A stretch of 7,608 bases of DNA from Solirubrobacteraceae bacterium (lineage in GTDB: Bacteria > Actinomycetota > Thermoleophilia > Solirubrobacterales > Solirubrobacteraceae), in assembly GCA_016462625.1 (NCBI GenBank), contig JAEMSV010000147.1:1-7608 (forward strand), in the 5' to 3' direction. Below are positions 1-7,604 of this stretch, in pieces. Every line of letters starts with the position of its first letter. The first letter of the stretch is position 1. Both the position numbers and the translations under genes were made by a program. A model generated the notes under the pieces. The model searched no databases and had not been told where the DNA came from. It saw only the letters and a list, made by a program, of their open reading frames with translations.

Positions 1-2
1 CC

Positions 3-260
3 CCCGAGGGGACCAACGACGGCGCGATCGCCGCCGCCGCGGAGAAGGAGGACGGCTCGGCGTCGATCCCGAAGACGCTCGTCGCCCTCGCGGTCCTCGC
101 CCTCCTGGTCCTGATCGGCGTGCTCGGCTGGACGATCGCGCGCTGGCTGGCATTCGATCCGCGCTGGGCACAGCGCTGGCGCCACGCCGGACGGGAGGCC
201 TCCTACCGGGCCTCCGGGGCGTGGACGGACTTCACGGACTGGGTCCGGCTCGGCAGGTAG
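3..260 (+). CDS. C-terminal end of a single-pass membrane protein (5' end outside window)
   Basis: The frame is open from the window edge to the TAG at 258-260 and gives 85 residues. The visible part begins with an Ala/Glu/Lys/Asp-rich stretch. One strongly hydrophobic segment follows at visible residues 25-47 (TLVALAVLALLVLIGVLGW and on). The last ~35 residues are Trp- and Arg-rich (DPRWAQRWRHAGREASYRA) and end in DWVRLGR. A basic, aromatic tail after the helix suggests the C terminus is cytoplasmic. Third positions are almost all G or C, as in a real gene. I do not recognise the family; the N-terminal domain that would define its role is outside the window. It points the same way as nrdJ, but a 264-base gap with its own promoter-like and repeat elements separates them, so an operon is unlikely. 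Confidence 0.75.
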   Translation, partial: PEGTNDGAIAAAAEKEDGSASIPKTLVALAVLALLVLIGVLGWTIARWLAFDPRWAQRWRHAGREASYRASGAWTDFTDWVRLGR

Positions 261-270
261 CGGGTGACAT

Positions 271-324
271 CGCCCGAGGTCCGAGCTTGCGAGGACGGAG
301 GGCGAAACCGAAAATTTCCGCGAG
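271..324 (+). repeat. Post-stop structured repeat, copy 1
   Basis: This copy starts about 10 bases after the stop codon at 258-260. A small hairpin (GTCC 279-282 with GGAC 293-296, loop containing GAGC) comes first, then the conserved core CGAAACCGAA (303-312), a 3-base AAT and TTCCGCGA (316-323). The core recurs after nrdJ at 3537-3560 with 22 of 24 aligned bases identical and a 3-base gap. In this copy TTTCCGC (315-321) can also pair with GCGGGAA (327-333). Both copies lie on the sense strand of the preceding gene, so a role in 3'-end formation or mRNA stability is inferred. Confidence 0.6.
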
Positions 325-349
325 GAGCGGGAACTGTCCTCTGACAACG

Positions 350-366
350 GTCGGAGAGCCTCCGAC
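350..366. other. Perfect 7-bp inverted repeat upstream of the nrdJ promoter
   Basis: GTCGGAG (350-356) and CTCCGAC (360-366) are perfectly complementary around a 3-base AGC spacer. The repeat ends 15 bases before the candidate -10 box at 382-387, so it would cover the -35 region. That is where an operator would sit. As RNA it would form a compact hairpin, but no T-run follows, so a classic terminator is less likely. It does not resemble the NrdR box consensus as I know it (an AT-rich ACACTATAT-like palindrome). Confidence 0.35.
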
Positions 367-381
367 GGTCGATCCGGGGCC

Positions 382-387
382 TAGACT
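382..387 (+). promoter_or_regulatory. Candidate -10 box (TAGACT) for nrdJ
   Basis: TAGACT fits the actinobacterial TANNNT -10 pattern. It would start transcription near 394, just ahead of the first leader hairpin at 396. No good -35 is present at 17-18 bases; the nearest TGACA-like sequence (342-346) is about 35 bases upstream, too far to pair. The start site is therefore tentative. Confidence 0.4.
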
Positions 388-393
388 GGAGAG

Positions 394-511
394 TGCCTGC
401 AAGACCCGCTTTTCCGGGTCGTCCCGCAGGTGAAAGGGGTTTGCCGTTCCGTCTGGCAGCGGCGCCAGCATGGCCACCCCGCTTAAGACCGCGGAGCGTG
501 ACCGAACCGCT
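394..511 (+). ncRNA. Structured 5' leader of nrdJ, candidate cis-regulatory RNA
   Basis: Two stem systems are visible. The first is CCTGC (396-400) with GCAGG (426-430), enclosing GACCCG (403-408) with CGGGTC (415-420) and a CTTTTC loop. The second is GGGGT (436-440) with ACCCC (476-480), then GCC (443-445) with GGC (472-474), then CTGGC (453-457) with GCCAG (464-468). TGCC (442-445) could instead pair with GGCA (455-458), so two inner folds compete. The region is non-coding and ends just before the nrdJ ribosome binding site. A B12 riboswitch would be the expected controller of a B12-dependent enzyme, but I find neither the B12 box (GCCACTG-like) nor the usual cobalamin core. I recall that an RNA motif named after nrdJ has been described from comparative genomics, but I cannot match its consensus from memory. 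Confidence 0.45.
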
Positions 512-524
512 GGAGAGGAAGCAG

Positions 525-3494
<2,970 letters not shown>

Positions 3495-3516
3495 TCTCCG
3501 TGTGACGTCGTCTGGA

Positions 3517-3562
3517 GATCGCCGCTCGCGGTGATCGAAGGACGAAACCGAATTCCGCGAAG
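3517..3562 (+). repeat. Post-stop structured repeat, copy 2
   Basis: This copy starts 22 bases after the nrdJ stop. GATCGCC (3517-3523) pairs with GGTGATC (3530-3536) over 7 bp with one G-T, leaving a GCTCGC loop. The core CGAAACCGAA (3543-3552) and TTCCGCGA (3553-3560) follow. The core matches copy 1 at 303-323 except for a 3-base gap and two changes just before it. The hairpin arms differ between the copies while the hairpin is kept, which hints at selection for structure. The end of this copy runs into the terminator stem at 3558. Confidence 0.65.
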
Positions 3563-3584
3563 GGCGCCCATCGGGCGCCCTTCG
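3558..3584 (+). terminator. Strong terminator-like hairpin after nrdJ
   Basis: CGAAGGGCGCCC (3558-3569) and GGGCGCCCTTCG (3573-3584) are perfectly complementary over 12 bp around a 3-base ATC loop. It is the most stable hairpin I noticed in the window. It lies 64 bases past the nrdJ stop codon. The following bases, TCGTTC, are only weakly T-rich, as is common for terminators in high-GC actinobacteria. It probably separates nrdJ from the next gene. Confidence 0.75.
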
Positions 3585-3637
3585 TCGTTCTGGCCCGGCC
3601 ACCGAGGGCGTCGGACCGGCCCCGTCAAGGCCACTGG

Positions 3638-4510
3638 TTGCAGGCCGATTCAACCGAGTATGCATTCCGCCGCGCCTGCCTGCTCGTCCTGTTCGTCTTT
3701 CTGCTCGCCGCACCGGCCACGGCGTCCGCCAGTGGTCGCCTGCTCGTCCTCGATGGGAACTCCGGCACGCTCACTCCGCGCGGCGGCGATCGCTTCGACC
3801 TCGAGATCCACGGGATCGACAACGACGTGACGTGGTTCGCCGATCGCCCGATCCGCCGCGCCGGGTCGCTCACCCTCCGTCAGGTCGTCCGCGACTGGAA
3901 GAAGATGGGCTTCGTCACCGACCCGCCCAACGCCGCCATCGAGCTGCTCGACGGCAAAGCAAAGGCCGACACCCTGATCGTCGAGCTCGGGCGCCCGCGC
4001 CTCGACGCCGAGGCCGGAATCCTGCGCGTCCGCGCACGCCGCATCACGACCAAGAGCAGCGCCCTCGCCGGACACGCCACCGGCGTCGACCGCAGTCTCC
4101 CGCGGCACTTCGGCCGCATCAGCCTGTTCGTCGACAACGCAGCCACCTACCCGACCCGCTCGATCACCCTGTCGGTGATCAACAACAGCAGGACCGACAT
4201 CGTCGTCGCCGAGAACGCCCTGACCGGCGGCCAGTGGGATCAGGCGCCGGTGTTCGGCGCCCACCTGTGGACGGGGAGTGACAGTGTGTGGGTCAACGGC
4301 ACAGACCAGATGTACGTGGCACTCGGTGGCTCCCTCACGCTCGCCACCGAGGGCGGCGGCACGATCTCCATCAACTGGGCGTGGGAGGATGCGACGCCTT
4401 CGGTGACCGTCTCGTCCGCCTGGCTGTACGGGACCACGATGAGCCACCAGCTCCTCAACGCCGCCACGAGCAGCCCGACGCTGCAGCTCACCCTTACGAA
4501 CGGGCCGTGA
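3638..4510 (+). CDS. Secreted protein with a C-terminal aegerolysin-like domain
   Basis: The protein has 290 residues. Residues 1-31 form a signal peptide: basic FRR, hydrophobic core ACLLVLFVFLLAAPA, and an A-S-A cleavage site (29-31), so it is predicted to be exported. Residues ~32-162 form a domain (LLVLDGNSGTLTP, VTWFADRP, GFVTDPPNAAIELL, DTLIVELGRPR) that I recall from other actinobacterial secreted hypothetical proteins. Residues ~173-290 (RSITLSVINNS, ALTGGQWDQAP, TISINWAWED) follow the layout of aegerolysins and related small bacterial crystal proteins: a beta-sandwich with an early GxW, a central NGT and a late W-x-W strand. Those proteins bind membranes, some with pore-forming partners; the activity here is unknown. 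The start is TTG, with AAGG (3627-3630) 7 bases upstream and no in-frame ATG or GTG before the signal peptide. The gene ends 17 bases inside the convergent methyltransferase gene. The domain assignment is moderate and the coding call is firm. Confidence 0.8.
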   Translation: MQADSTEYAFRRACLLVLFVFLLAAPATASASGRLLVLDGNSGTLTPRGGDRFDLEIHGIDNDVTWFADRPIRRAGSLTLRQVVRDWKKMGFVTDPPNAAIELLDGKAKADTLIVELGRPRLDAEAGILRVRARRITTKSSALAGHATGVDRSLPRHFGRISLFVDNAATYPTRSITLSVINNSRTDIVVAENALTGGQWDQAPVFGAHLWTGSDSVWVNGTDQMYVALGGSLTLATEGGGTISINWAWEDATPSVTVSSAWLYGTTMSHQLLNAATSSPTLQLTLTNGP

Positions 4511-5453
4511 GTCCGCTGGCTCTGGCGCCGTCGCGCTCGAACACGTACACGGCGGACTCCAGCTCCAGCGGCAGCACCAGCCGGCTGAGCTCGGGTCGCT
4601 CACTGAGGGTGAACGCCGTCTGCCGCCGATAGGCGTCCCAGTTGCCCGCGGCGAACTCGTGGCGGCTCCCGATCACGATGTACGTCTCCACGCTGCGGGT
4701 CGCGAAGACCGCCGCCTCGAAGGAGTCGCCGGCAGGCGGCCATGAGCAGACGACCACGCGCGGTCGCCGCCGCTGCAGCGCGACCCGCGCGTCCTCCTCG
4801 ATGACGTCGGCCGCAGTCGGCACATCGCGCCAGCTGTGGTCGTCGGTCGCCGTGATGTCGACACCCCGCGCCCTCAGGAACCCGGACAGCGTGCCGTCGC
4901 CGGCGGCGATCTCGAGGCAGTCACGGTCGTCGATGAGCCGTGCGAATGCCCGGACGAGCGGCTTGGAGTAGAAGCAGTAGATGCCCCGGGGCTGGACGAG
5001 CGGCATGAGGTACCGGCGCTGCGTCAGCAACGGCCAGGTCAGGCGGAAGCGCAGCATCGACACGGGCTTGCGCTCGAGGCCGCTGCCGCGGAAGAGCAGG
5101 CGCTGGGCGAGCCAGCCGTTGACCATGCCGAAGCGCACCTTGCCGTCGGTCACCCCGGTAGCGGCGGACACGCACATCCGGCGGATCGCCCGCGCGACCA
5201 TCTCCTGCCGCAGCCGCGCGTCCGCCAGCGCCTCCTGGCGCTTGACCCGGCCCTTGCCGGCCACGACCGGATCCGGTCCCGCCAGCGACTGGACGTAGCT
5301 CCGGAGGGCCGCGACGCCGCCATCGGCCAGGCGGGTGCTGATCTCCTGCTGCACGGCGGCCCAGTCCTCCGGATAGGCCTGGCACAACTCGTCGAGCGAG
5401 GGGTCCGTGCGCAACAGCGCCTCGACCTCGGCCGGACGAGGTCGGGCGGTCAT
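4494..5453 (-). CDS. Predicted class I SAM-dependent methyltransferase
   Basis: The protein has 319 residues. The SAM-binding motif I is clear at 180-188 (LEIAAGDGT). A strand ending in an acidic residue follows (ITATDD, 200-205), then a motif IV-like VVVCSWPP at 233-240 that could hold the catalytic site. YIVIGSRHEF (258-267) fits a later core strand. Residues 1-175 are mostly helical and basic, with no domain I recognise, and could bind the substrate. There is no signal peptide or membrane segment, so it is cytoplasmic. The substrate is unknown: the SWPP loop is seen in methyltransferase-like proteins but does not by itself identify an acceptor. The ATG at 5451-5453 is chosen because it begins the conserved-looking protein and overlaps the stop of the small upstream frame as ATGA. 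A GAGGA lies 13 bases upstream, rather far. It is probably co-transcribed with the desulfurase and so indirectly under the SAM-IV riboswitch. Confidence 0.8.
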   Translation of the reverse strand: MTARPRPAEVEALLRTDPSLDELCQAYPEDWAAVQQEISTRLADGGVAALRSYVQSLAGPDPVVAGKGRVKRQEALADARLRQEMVARAIRRMCVSAATGVTDGKVRFGMVNGWLAQRLLFRGSGLERKPVSMLRFRLTWPLLTQRRYLMPLVQPRGIYCFYSKPLVRAFARLIDDRDCLEIAAGDGTLSGFLRARGVDITATDDHSWRDVPTAADVIEEDARVALQRRRPRVVVCSWPPAGDSFEAAVFATRSVETYIVIGSRHEFAAGNWDAYRRQTAFTLSERPELSRLVLPLELESAVYVFERDGARASGLTARS

Positions 5454-5593
5454 GGGCGGTTGGTCGTCCTCGGCACCAAGCGGAGGGTCGCATACCCCGG
5501 GGCCTCGATCGCCCGGTCCCGGCGCGCCCGGGGCTCGAGGTGCGCGACGAGCCCATCGCGAAACCAGGATCGACACCGGAACCGCAGACGCAC
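5450..5593 (-). CDS. Possible 47-residue Arg-rich protein between desulfurase and methyltransferase
   Basis: A GTG at 5593-5591, 3 bases after the desulfurase stop, opens a 47-codon frame. It ends at TGA 5452-5450, overlapping the methyltransferase start as ATGA, the classic translational-coupling arrangement. The product is basic, with about a quarter arginine, includes FRDGLVAHLEPRARRD and ends APGYATLRLVPRTTNRP. About 85% of codons end in G or C, matching the neighbours. There is no good Shine-Dalgarno, so it would rely on reinitiation. It is in the same frame as the desulfurase, so it could also be a remnant or readthrough extension of that protein. I recognise no family. Short open frames are common by chance in DNA this GC-rich, so this is a tentative call. 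Confidence 0.35.
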   Translation of the reverse strand: MRLRFRCRSWFRDGLVAHLEPRARRDRAIEAPGYATLRLVPRTTNRP

Positions 5594-5596
5594 GGC

Positions 5597-6949
5597 TCAG
5601 GCAGTCGGGTCCAGCCCCGGCCAACCCGAGAAGTCGCGCGTGTCGTGGCGCGGGCCCCAGCCCTCCGCGCCAACCTCGTACGCAAAGCGCGGCCCGTGCT
5701 CGAGGAACTGCGCGATGCCGTCGATGAGCCGCTCGACGTCCTCCAGCTGCGAACCGACGCCGAAGCTCGCGCGCAACGCACCGTCGGGCAGATCGAAGCG
5801 CGCCAGCAGCGGGTGCGCGCAGAAGCGTCCGGCGCGGACGCCGAGGCCGTGCTCGTTGGAGAGATACGTGCCGACCAGGCCCGGCGCGTGCCCGTCCAGC
5901 ACGAAGGCGACGACGCCGATCGCATCCGGCGCGTCCTCCCAAATCGAGAGGACCCGCACGCCCTCCAGGGCCTCGAGGCCCTCGACCATGCGGTGACGCA
6001 GCGCGCGCTCATGTCCCTCCCGGGCATCGGTGCCGTCCTCGCCGACGAGATCCGCCAACACATCGAGGGCCGTCGCGATGGCCACCGCACCGGCGAGATT
6101 CGGCGTGCCCGCCTCGTGGCGGCGGGGGCCCGTGTGCCACACCACGTCGCGCGTCGTGACCTCCTGGACCGCCCCACCGCCGGCGAGATACGGGTCGGCG
6201 CCGTCGAGCCAGTCCGCACGGCCGACGAGGACGCCGGCACCGTACGGCGCGTAGGTCTTGTGGCCAGACAGCGCGAGGTAGTCGATGTCCAGCTTCGCGA
6301 TGTCCACCGTTCGGTGGGGCGCCAGCTGGGCGGCGTCGACGAAGACGCGGGCGCCGTGACGGTGCCCGAGGGCAACGAGGTCTTCGAGCGGCAGGAGCTC
6401 ACCGGTGACGTTCGTCGCGCCGGTGATCGCGAGCAACGCGGCGGGGCGGTCGGCGAGGTGGGCCTCCAGGCGATCCAGCGTCGCCGCGACGGTCGGAGCG
6501 TGCTCGACGACCCGGACGCCGGCAGCGGTCCGGCGCCACGGCAGCAGGTTCGCGTGGTGCTCGACATCGAGTGCCACGACGTCGCCGCCACCGAACGGCA
6601 CGCAGGCGGCCAGGAGGTTCGTGGCGTCCGTGGTGTTGCGGGTGAAGACGACGTGGTCGTCCGCACGCGCGCCGAGGTGCGCGCCGACACGCGCACGCGC
6701 CTGCTCGTACAGCGAGCTCGCCGCGTAGGCAGGGAGACCCGCGCCGCGGTGGACGCTGCCGGCGTACGGCAGCACGGACGCGACGCGGTCGGCCACGGCG
6801 ACGAGCGCGGGCGCAGTGGCGGCGTAGTCGAGGCCGGCGTACCGGACGCGCGTGCCGTCGAGCAGCGGGACCTCGAGGTCGGCGCCGAGCACCGGCAGCA
6901 GGGCCTGGGCGGCGTCCGCCCGCAAGGGGGAAAGGTCGGTCAAGGGCAT
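5597..6949 (-). CDS. SufS/CsdA-like cysteine desulfurase (class V aminotransferase fold, PLP enzyme)
   Basis: The protein has 450 residues and is cytoplasmic. It is predicted to take sulfur from L-cysteine as an enzyme persulfide and release alanine. The PLP-site residues are in place: SGHK with K231 for the Schiff base, D205 and Q208 in VDAAQ, H131 in EHHAN (stacks on the cofactor), and RNTTDATN at 104-111. C377 in RAGRFCAHP matches the SufS active-site loop (R-x-G-x-x-C-A-x-P), so desulfurase chemistry is likely retained. A 30-residue tail (HGPRFAYEV and on) extends past the usual SufS end. The ATG at 6949 is chosen over the in-frame ATG at 6961 because GGAGG (6959-6955) lies 5 bases ahead. 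No suf genes for Fe-S assembly are nearby. Instead a SAM-IV-type riboswitch precedes it, suggesting a role tied to cysteine/methionine sulfur supply. Another class V aminotransferase activity cannot be excluded. Confidence 0.85.
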   Translation of the reverse strand: MPLTDLSPLRADAAQALLPVLGADLEVPLLDGTRVRYAGLDYAATAPALVAVADRVASVLPYAGSVHRGAGLPAYAASSLYEQARARVGAHLGARADDHVVFTRNTTDATNLLAACVPFGGGDVVALDVEHHANLLPWRRTAAGVRVVEHAPTVAATLDRLEAHLADRPAALLAITGATNVTGELLPLEDLVALGHRHGARVFVDAAQLAPHRTVDIAKLDIDYLALSGHKTYAPYGAGVLVGRADWLDGADPYLAGGGAVQEVTTRDVVWHTGPRRHEAGTPNLAGAVAIATALDVLADLVGEDGTDAREGHERALRHRMVEGLEALEGVRVLSIWEDAPDAIGVVAFVLDGHAPGLVGTYLSNEHGLGVRAGRFCAHPLLARFDLPDGALRASFGVGSQLEDVERLIDGIAQFLEHGPRFAYEVGAEGWGPRHDTRDFSGWPGLDPTA

Positions 6950-6950
6950 G

Positions 6951-6985
6951 GAGTCCTCCATTCGTGGATCTGGACCCGAGGGTCC
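6951..6985 (-). promoter_or_regulatory. Expression platform of the SAM-IV riboswitch (RBS-sequestering switch)
   Basis: On the - strand GGACCC (6985-6980) and GGGTCC (6977-6972) form a perfect 6-bp hairpin. The same GGGTCC can instead pair with GGACTC (6956-6951; one G-U), which includes the last two G of the Shine-Dalgarno GGAGG (6959-6955) and the spacer before the ATG. G6985 and G6984 are also needed for the aptamer pseudoknot. When SAM is bound the pseudoknot should take them, free GGGTCC and let it cover the ribosome site (off). Without SAM the upstream hairpin forms and the site is open (on). ATGGAG/CTCCAT (6961-6956, 6953-6948) also forms a local inverted repeat over the site. The pairings are read from sequence; the mechanism is inferred. 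Confidence 0.6.
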
Positions 6986-7100
6986 GCGCTTGCGTGCGTG
7001 CCGGACTGGACACGCGGCCTGGTCTTCACCCGGGGCACCCCACCGCGGTCGGAGGGTTGCCGGCCAGCGAGCCGGGGCTTGGCGCTGGCGCTCTTGACCA
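6984..7100 (-). ncRNA. SAM-IV-type S-adenosylmethionine riboswitch aptamer
   Basis: Read on the - strand, the sequence follows the SAM-IV class closely as I remember it, including AAGCCCCGGCT, GCTGGCCGGCAACCCTCC, ACCGCGGTGGGGTGCCCC and GCAAGCGCGG. The stems are: P1 TGGTC (7100-7096) with GACCA (7024-7020); P2 GCCAGCG (7089-7083) with CGCTGGC (7069-7063), a perfect 7 bp; P3 CTCC (7054-7051) with GGGG (7041-7038), including one G-U; and a hairpin after P1, GCGTGTC (7015-7009) with GGCACGC (7002-6996). The class-defining pseudoknot pairs the P3 loop CCGCG (7048-7044) with CGCGG (6988-6984). SAM-IV switches are known from actinobacteria upstream of sulfur-metabolism genes and lower expression when SAM is high. 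It lies 35 bases before the desulfurase start. A SAM-I call is less likely because the post-P1 hairpin and pseudoknot are SAM-IV features. Confidence 0.9.
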
Positions 7101-7130
7101 CCGCCCGTGCGAGACGAGCGGCCGATCGAA

Positions 7131-7136
7131 ACTCTA
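7131..7136 (-). promoter_or_regulatory. Candidate -10 box (TAGAGT) for the riboswitch-desulfurase operon
   Basis: TAGAGT (7136-7131 on the - strand) fits TANNNT. Transcription would start near 7124, about 24 bases before the riboswitch P1 stem, which is a sensible 5' leader. No strong -35 is found; CGCCGA lies at 17 bases, and TTGTCG is too close at 10 bases. Confidence 0.4.
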
Positions 7137-7174
7137 CCAATTCCGTCGACAACTCGGCGGCGAACTTGAGCGCA

Positions 7175-7198
7175 GCTGGACGATCGGCGTCGTCCAGC
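7175..7198. repeat. Perfect 9-bp inverted repeat between divergent promoters
   Basis: GCTGGACGA (7175-7183) and TCGTCCAGC (7190-7198) are perfectly complementary around a 6-base spacer. The repeat lies about 40 bases upstream of the desulfurase-operon -10 box and about 55 bases upstream of the microprotein -10 box. An operator serving one or both promoters is possible, as is a hairpin ending leftward transcripts from the gene at 7383-7604. No T-run follows on either strand. Confidence 0.4.
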
Positions 7199-7253
7199 CG
7201 TCTGCCGCACGGCATGTGTGCTGCGGCTCACGCTCACCGGTCAGGGATCGGCG

Positions 7254-7259
7254 TACGGT
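7254..7259 (+). promoter_or_regulatory. Candidate -10 box (TACGGT) for a leaderless transcript
   Basis: TACGGT fits TANNNT and ends 8 bases before the ATG at 7268. Transcription would therefore begin at or within about 2 bases of the start codon. Leaderless mRNAs of this kind are frequent in actinobacteria. No convincing -35 is visible. Confidence 0.35.
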
Positions 7260-7267
7260 CCTCGACT

Positions 7268-7375
7268 ATGACACTCATCATAGCCACCGCGTTCTGGTCG
7301 GTGCTGATCGCCTTCGGCGTCGGCGCCAGCCGGGTCTCGCCGTCGCGGTCGGACCGCGAGCCCTTCGTCCCCTGA
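7268..7375 (+). CDS. 35-residue membrane microprotein, probably leaderless
   Basis: ATG at 7268 to TGA at 7373-7375. Residues 3-20 (LIIATAFWSVLIAFGVGA) form one hydrophobic helix. A short polar, charged tail follows (SRVSPSRSDREPFVP), so a single-pass membrane protein with an exposed C terminus is likely. All but two of the codons after the start end in G or C, as expected for coding DNA here. There is no Shine-Dalgarno; a TANNNT box at 7254-7259 fits leaderless expression. The start codon lies in an inverted repeat, CTATGA (7266-7271) and TCATAG (7278-7283). It converges on the next gene with 7 bases between the stop codons. I recognise no family. A 35-codon frame can arise by chance, but hydrophobic pattern, codon ends and promoter agree. 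Confidence 0.5.
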   Translation: MTLIIATAFWSVLIAFGVGASRVSPSRSDREPFVP

Positions 7376-7382
7376 CCTTCCG

Positions 7383-7604
7383 TCACCCTTGCAGCGCGCC
7401 CGACATCTGCGCGCGCAGTGAGGCGATCTCCGTCACCGCAGCGCCGACGTAGGCGCTGCGCGTGGCGATGATCTCGTCGTCGAGGTGCGCTTCGTAGGCG
7501 GGATCTGCCAGCCCTTCCAGTTGCGCGATCTGGCGTTCCTGCAGCAGCAGGTCGAGCTGGTCGCGCAGTGCAGCGGCGGGGGCGGGGTGCGTGTGAGCGG
7601 ACAT
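7383..7604 (-). CDS. Small helical hypothetical protein
   Basis: The protein has 73 residues. After a short His/Pro/Ala N terminus (MSAHTHPAPA), residues ~11-31 (ALRDQLDLLLQERQIAQLEGL) and ~34-69 look like two amphipathic helices that could form a hairpin or a coiled-coil dimer. It is acidic overall, without cysteines, signal peptide or membrane segment, so cytoplasmic. I recall similar small proteins (DPAYEAHLDDEI, AYVGAAVTEIA) as conserved hypotheticals in actinobacteria; no function is known to me. The ATG at 7602-7604 leaves only 4 bases to the window end, so the ribosome site and a possible earlier start cannot be judged. Third positions are mostly G or C. It faces the membrane microprotein tail-to-tail. 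Confidence 0.65.
   Translation of the reverse strand: MSAHTHPAPAAALRDQLDLLLQERQIAQLEGLADPAYEAHLDDEIIATRSAYVGAAVTEIASLRAQMSGALQG

Noticed and set aside
393..524. Upstream GTG start extending NrdJ by 44 residues
   Set aside because: The extension is Pro/Arg-rich, overlaps the structured leader, begins at the expected transcription start and has no Shine-Dalgarno. The ATG at 525 has GGAGAGG at 6 bases.
261..524. Cobalamin riboswitch or NrdR box upstream of nrdJ
   Set aside because: Searched for by eye because the gene is B12-dependent. Neither the B12 box, the cobalamin core, nor an ACACTATAT-like NrdR palindrome is present.
5495..5540. CCCCGGG and CCCGGGG pair (5495-5501, 5527-5533) as a terminator after the desulfurase
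   Set aside because: The loop is 25 bases, no T-run follows on the - strand, and the GC-rich arms are expected by chance. The operon context argues for read-through.
6949..6961. Alternative desulfurase start 4 codons upstream (ATG at 6961)
   Set aside because: It would place the clear GGAGG inside the coding region and has no ribosome site of its own.
7111..7150. Possible third copy of the post-stop repeat (CGAAACT...AATTCCGTCGA)
   Set aside because: It needs extra inserted and changed bases, lacks the preceding hairpin and is not after a stop codon. Better explained as the promoter region of the - strand operon.
6940..7215. 91-codon - strand frame starting at 7215
   Set aside because: It crosses the whole SAM-IV aptamer and the desulfurase start in another frame. 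The RNA explanation accounts for the sequence far better.
5540..7375. Long + strand frame opposite the desulfurase
   Set aside because: Shadow frame: no motifs, Arg/Gly/Ala-biased composition, and it runs through the riboswitch. The - strand desulfurase has all its PLP and cysteine residues.
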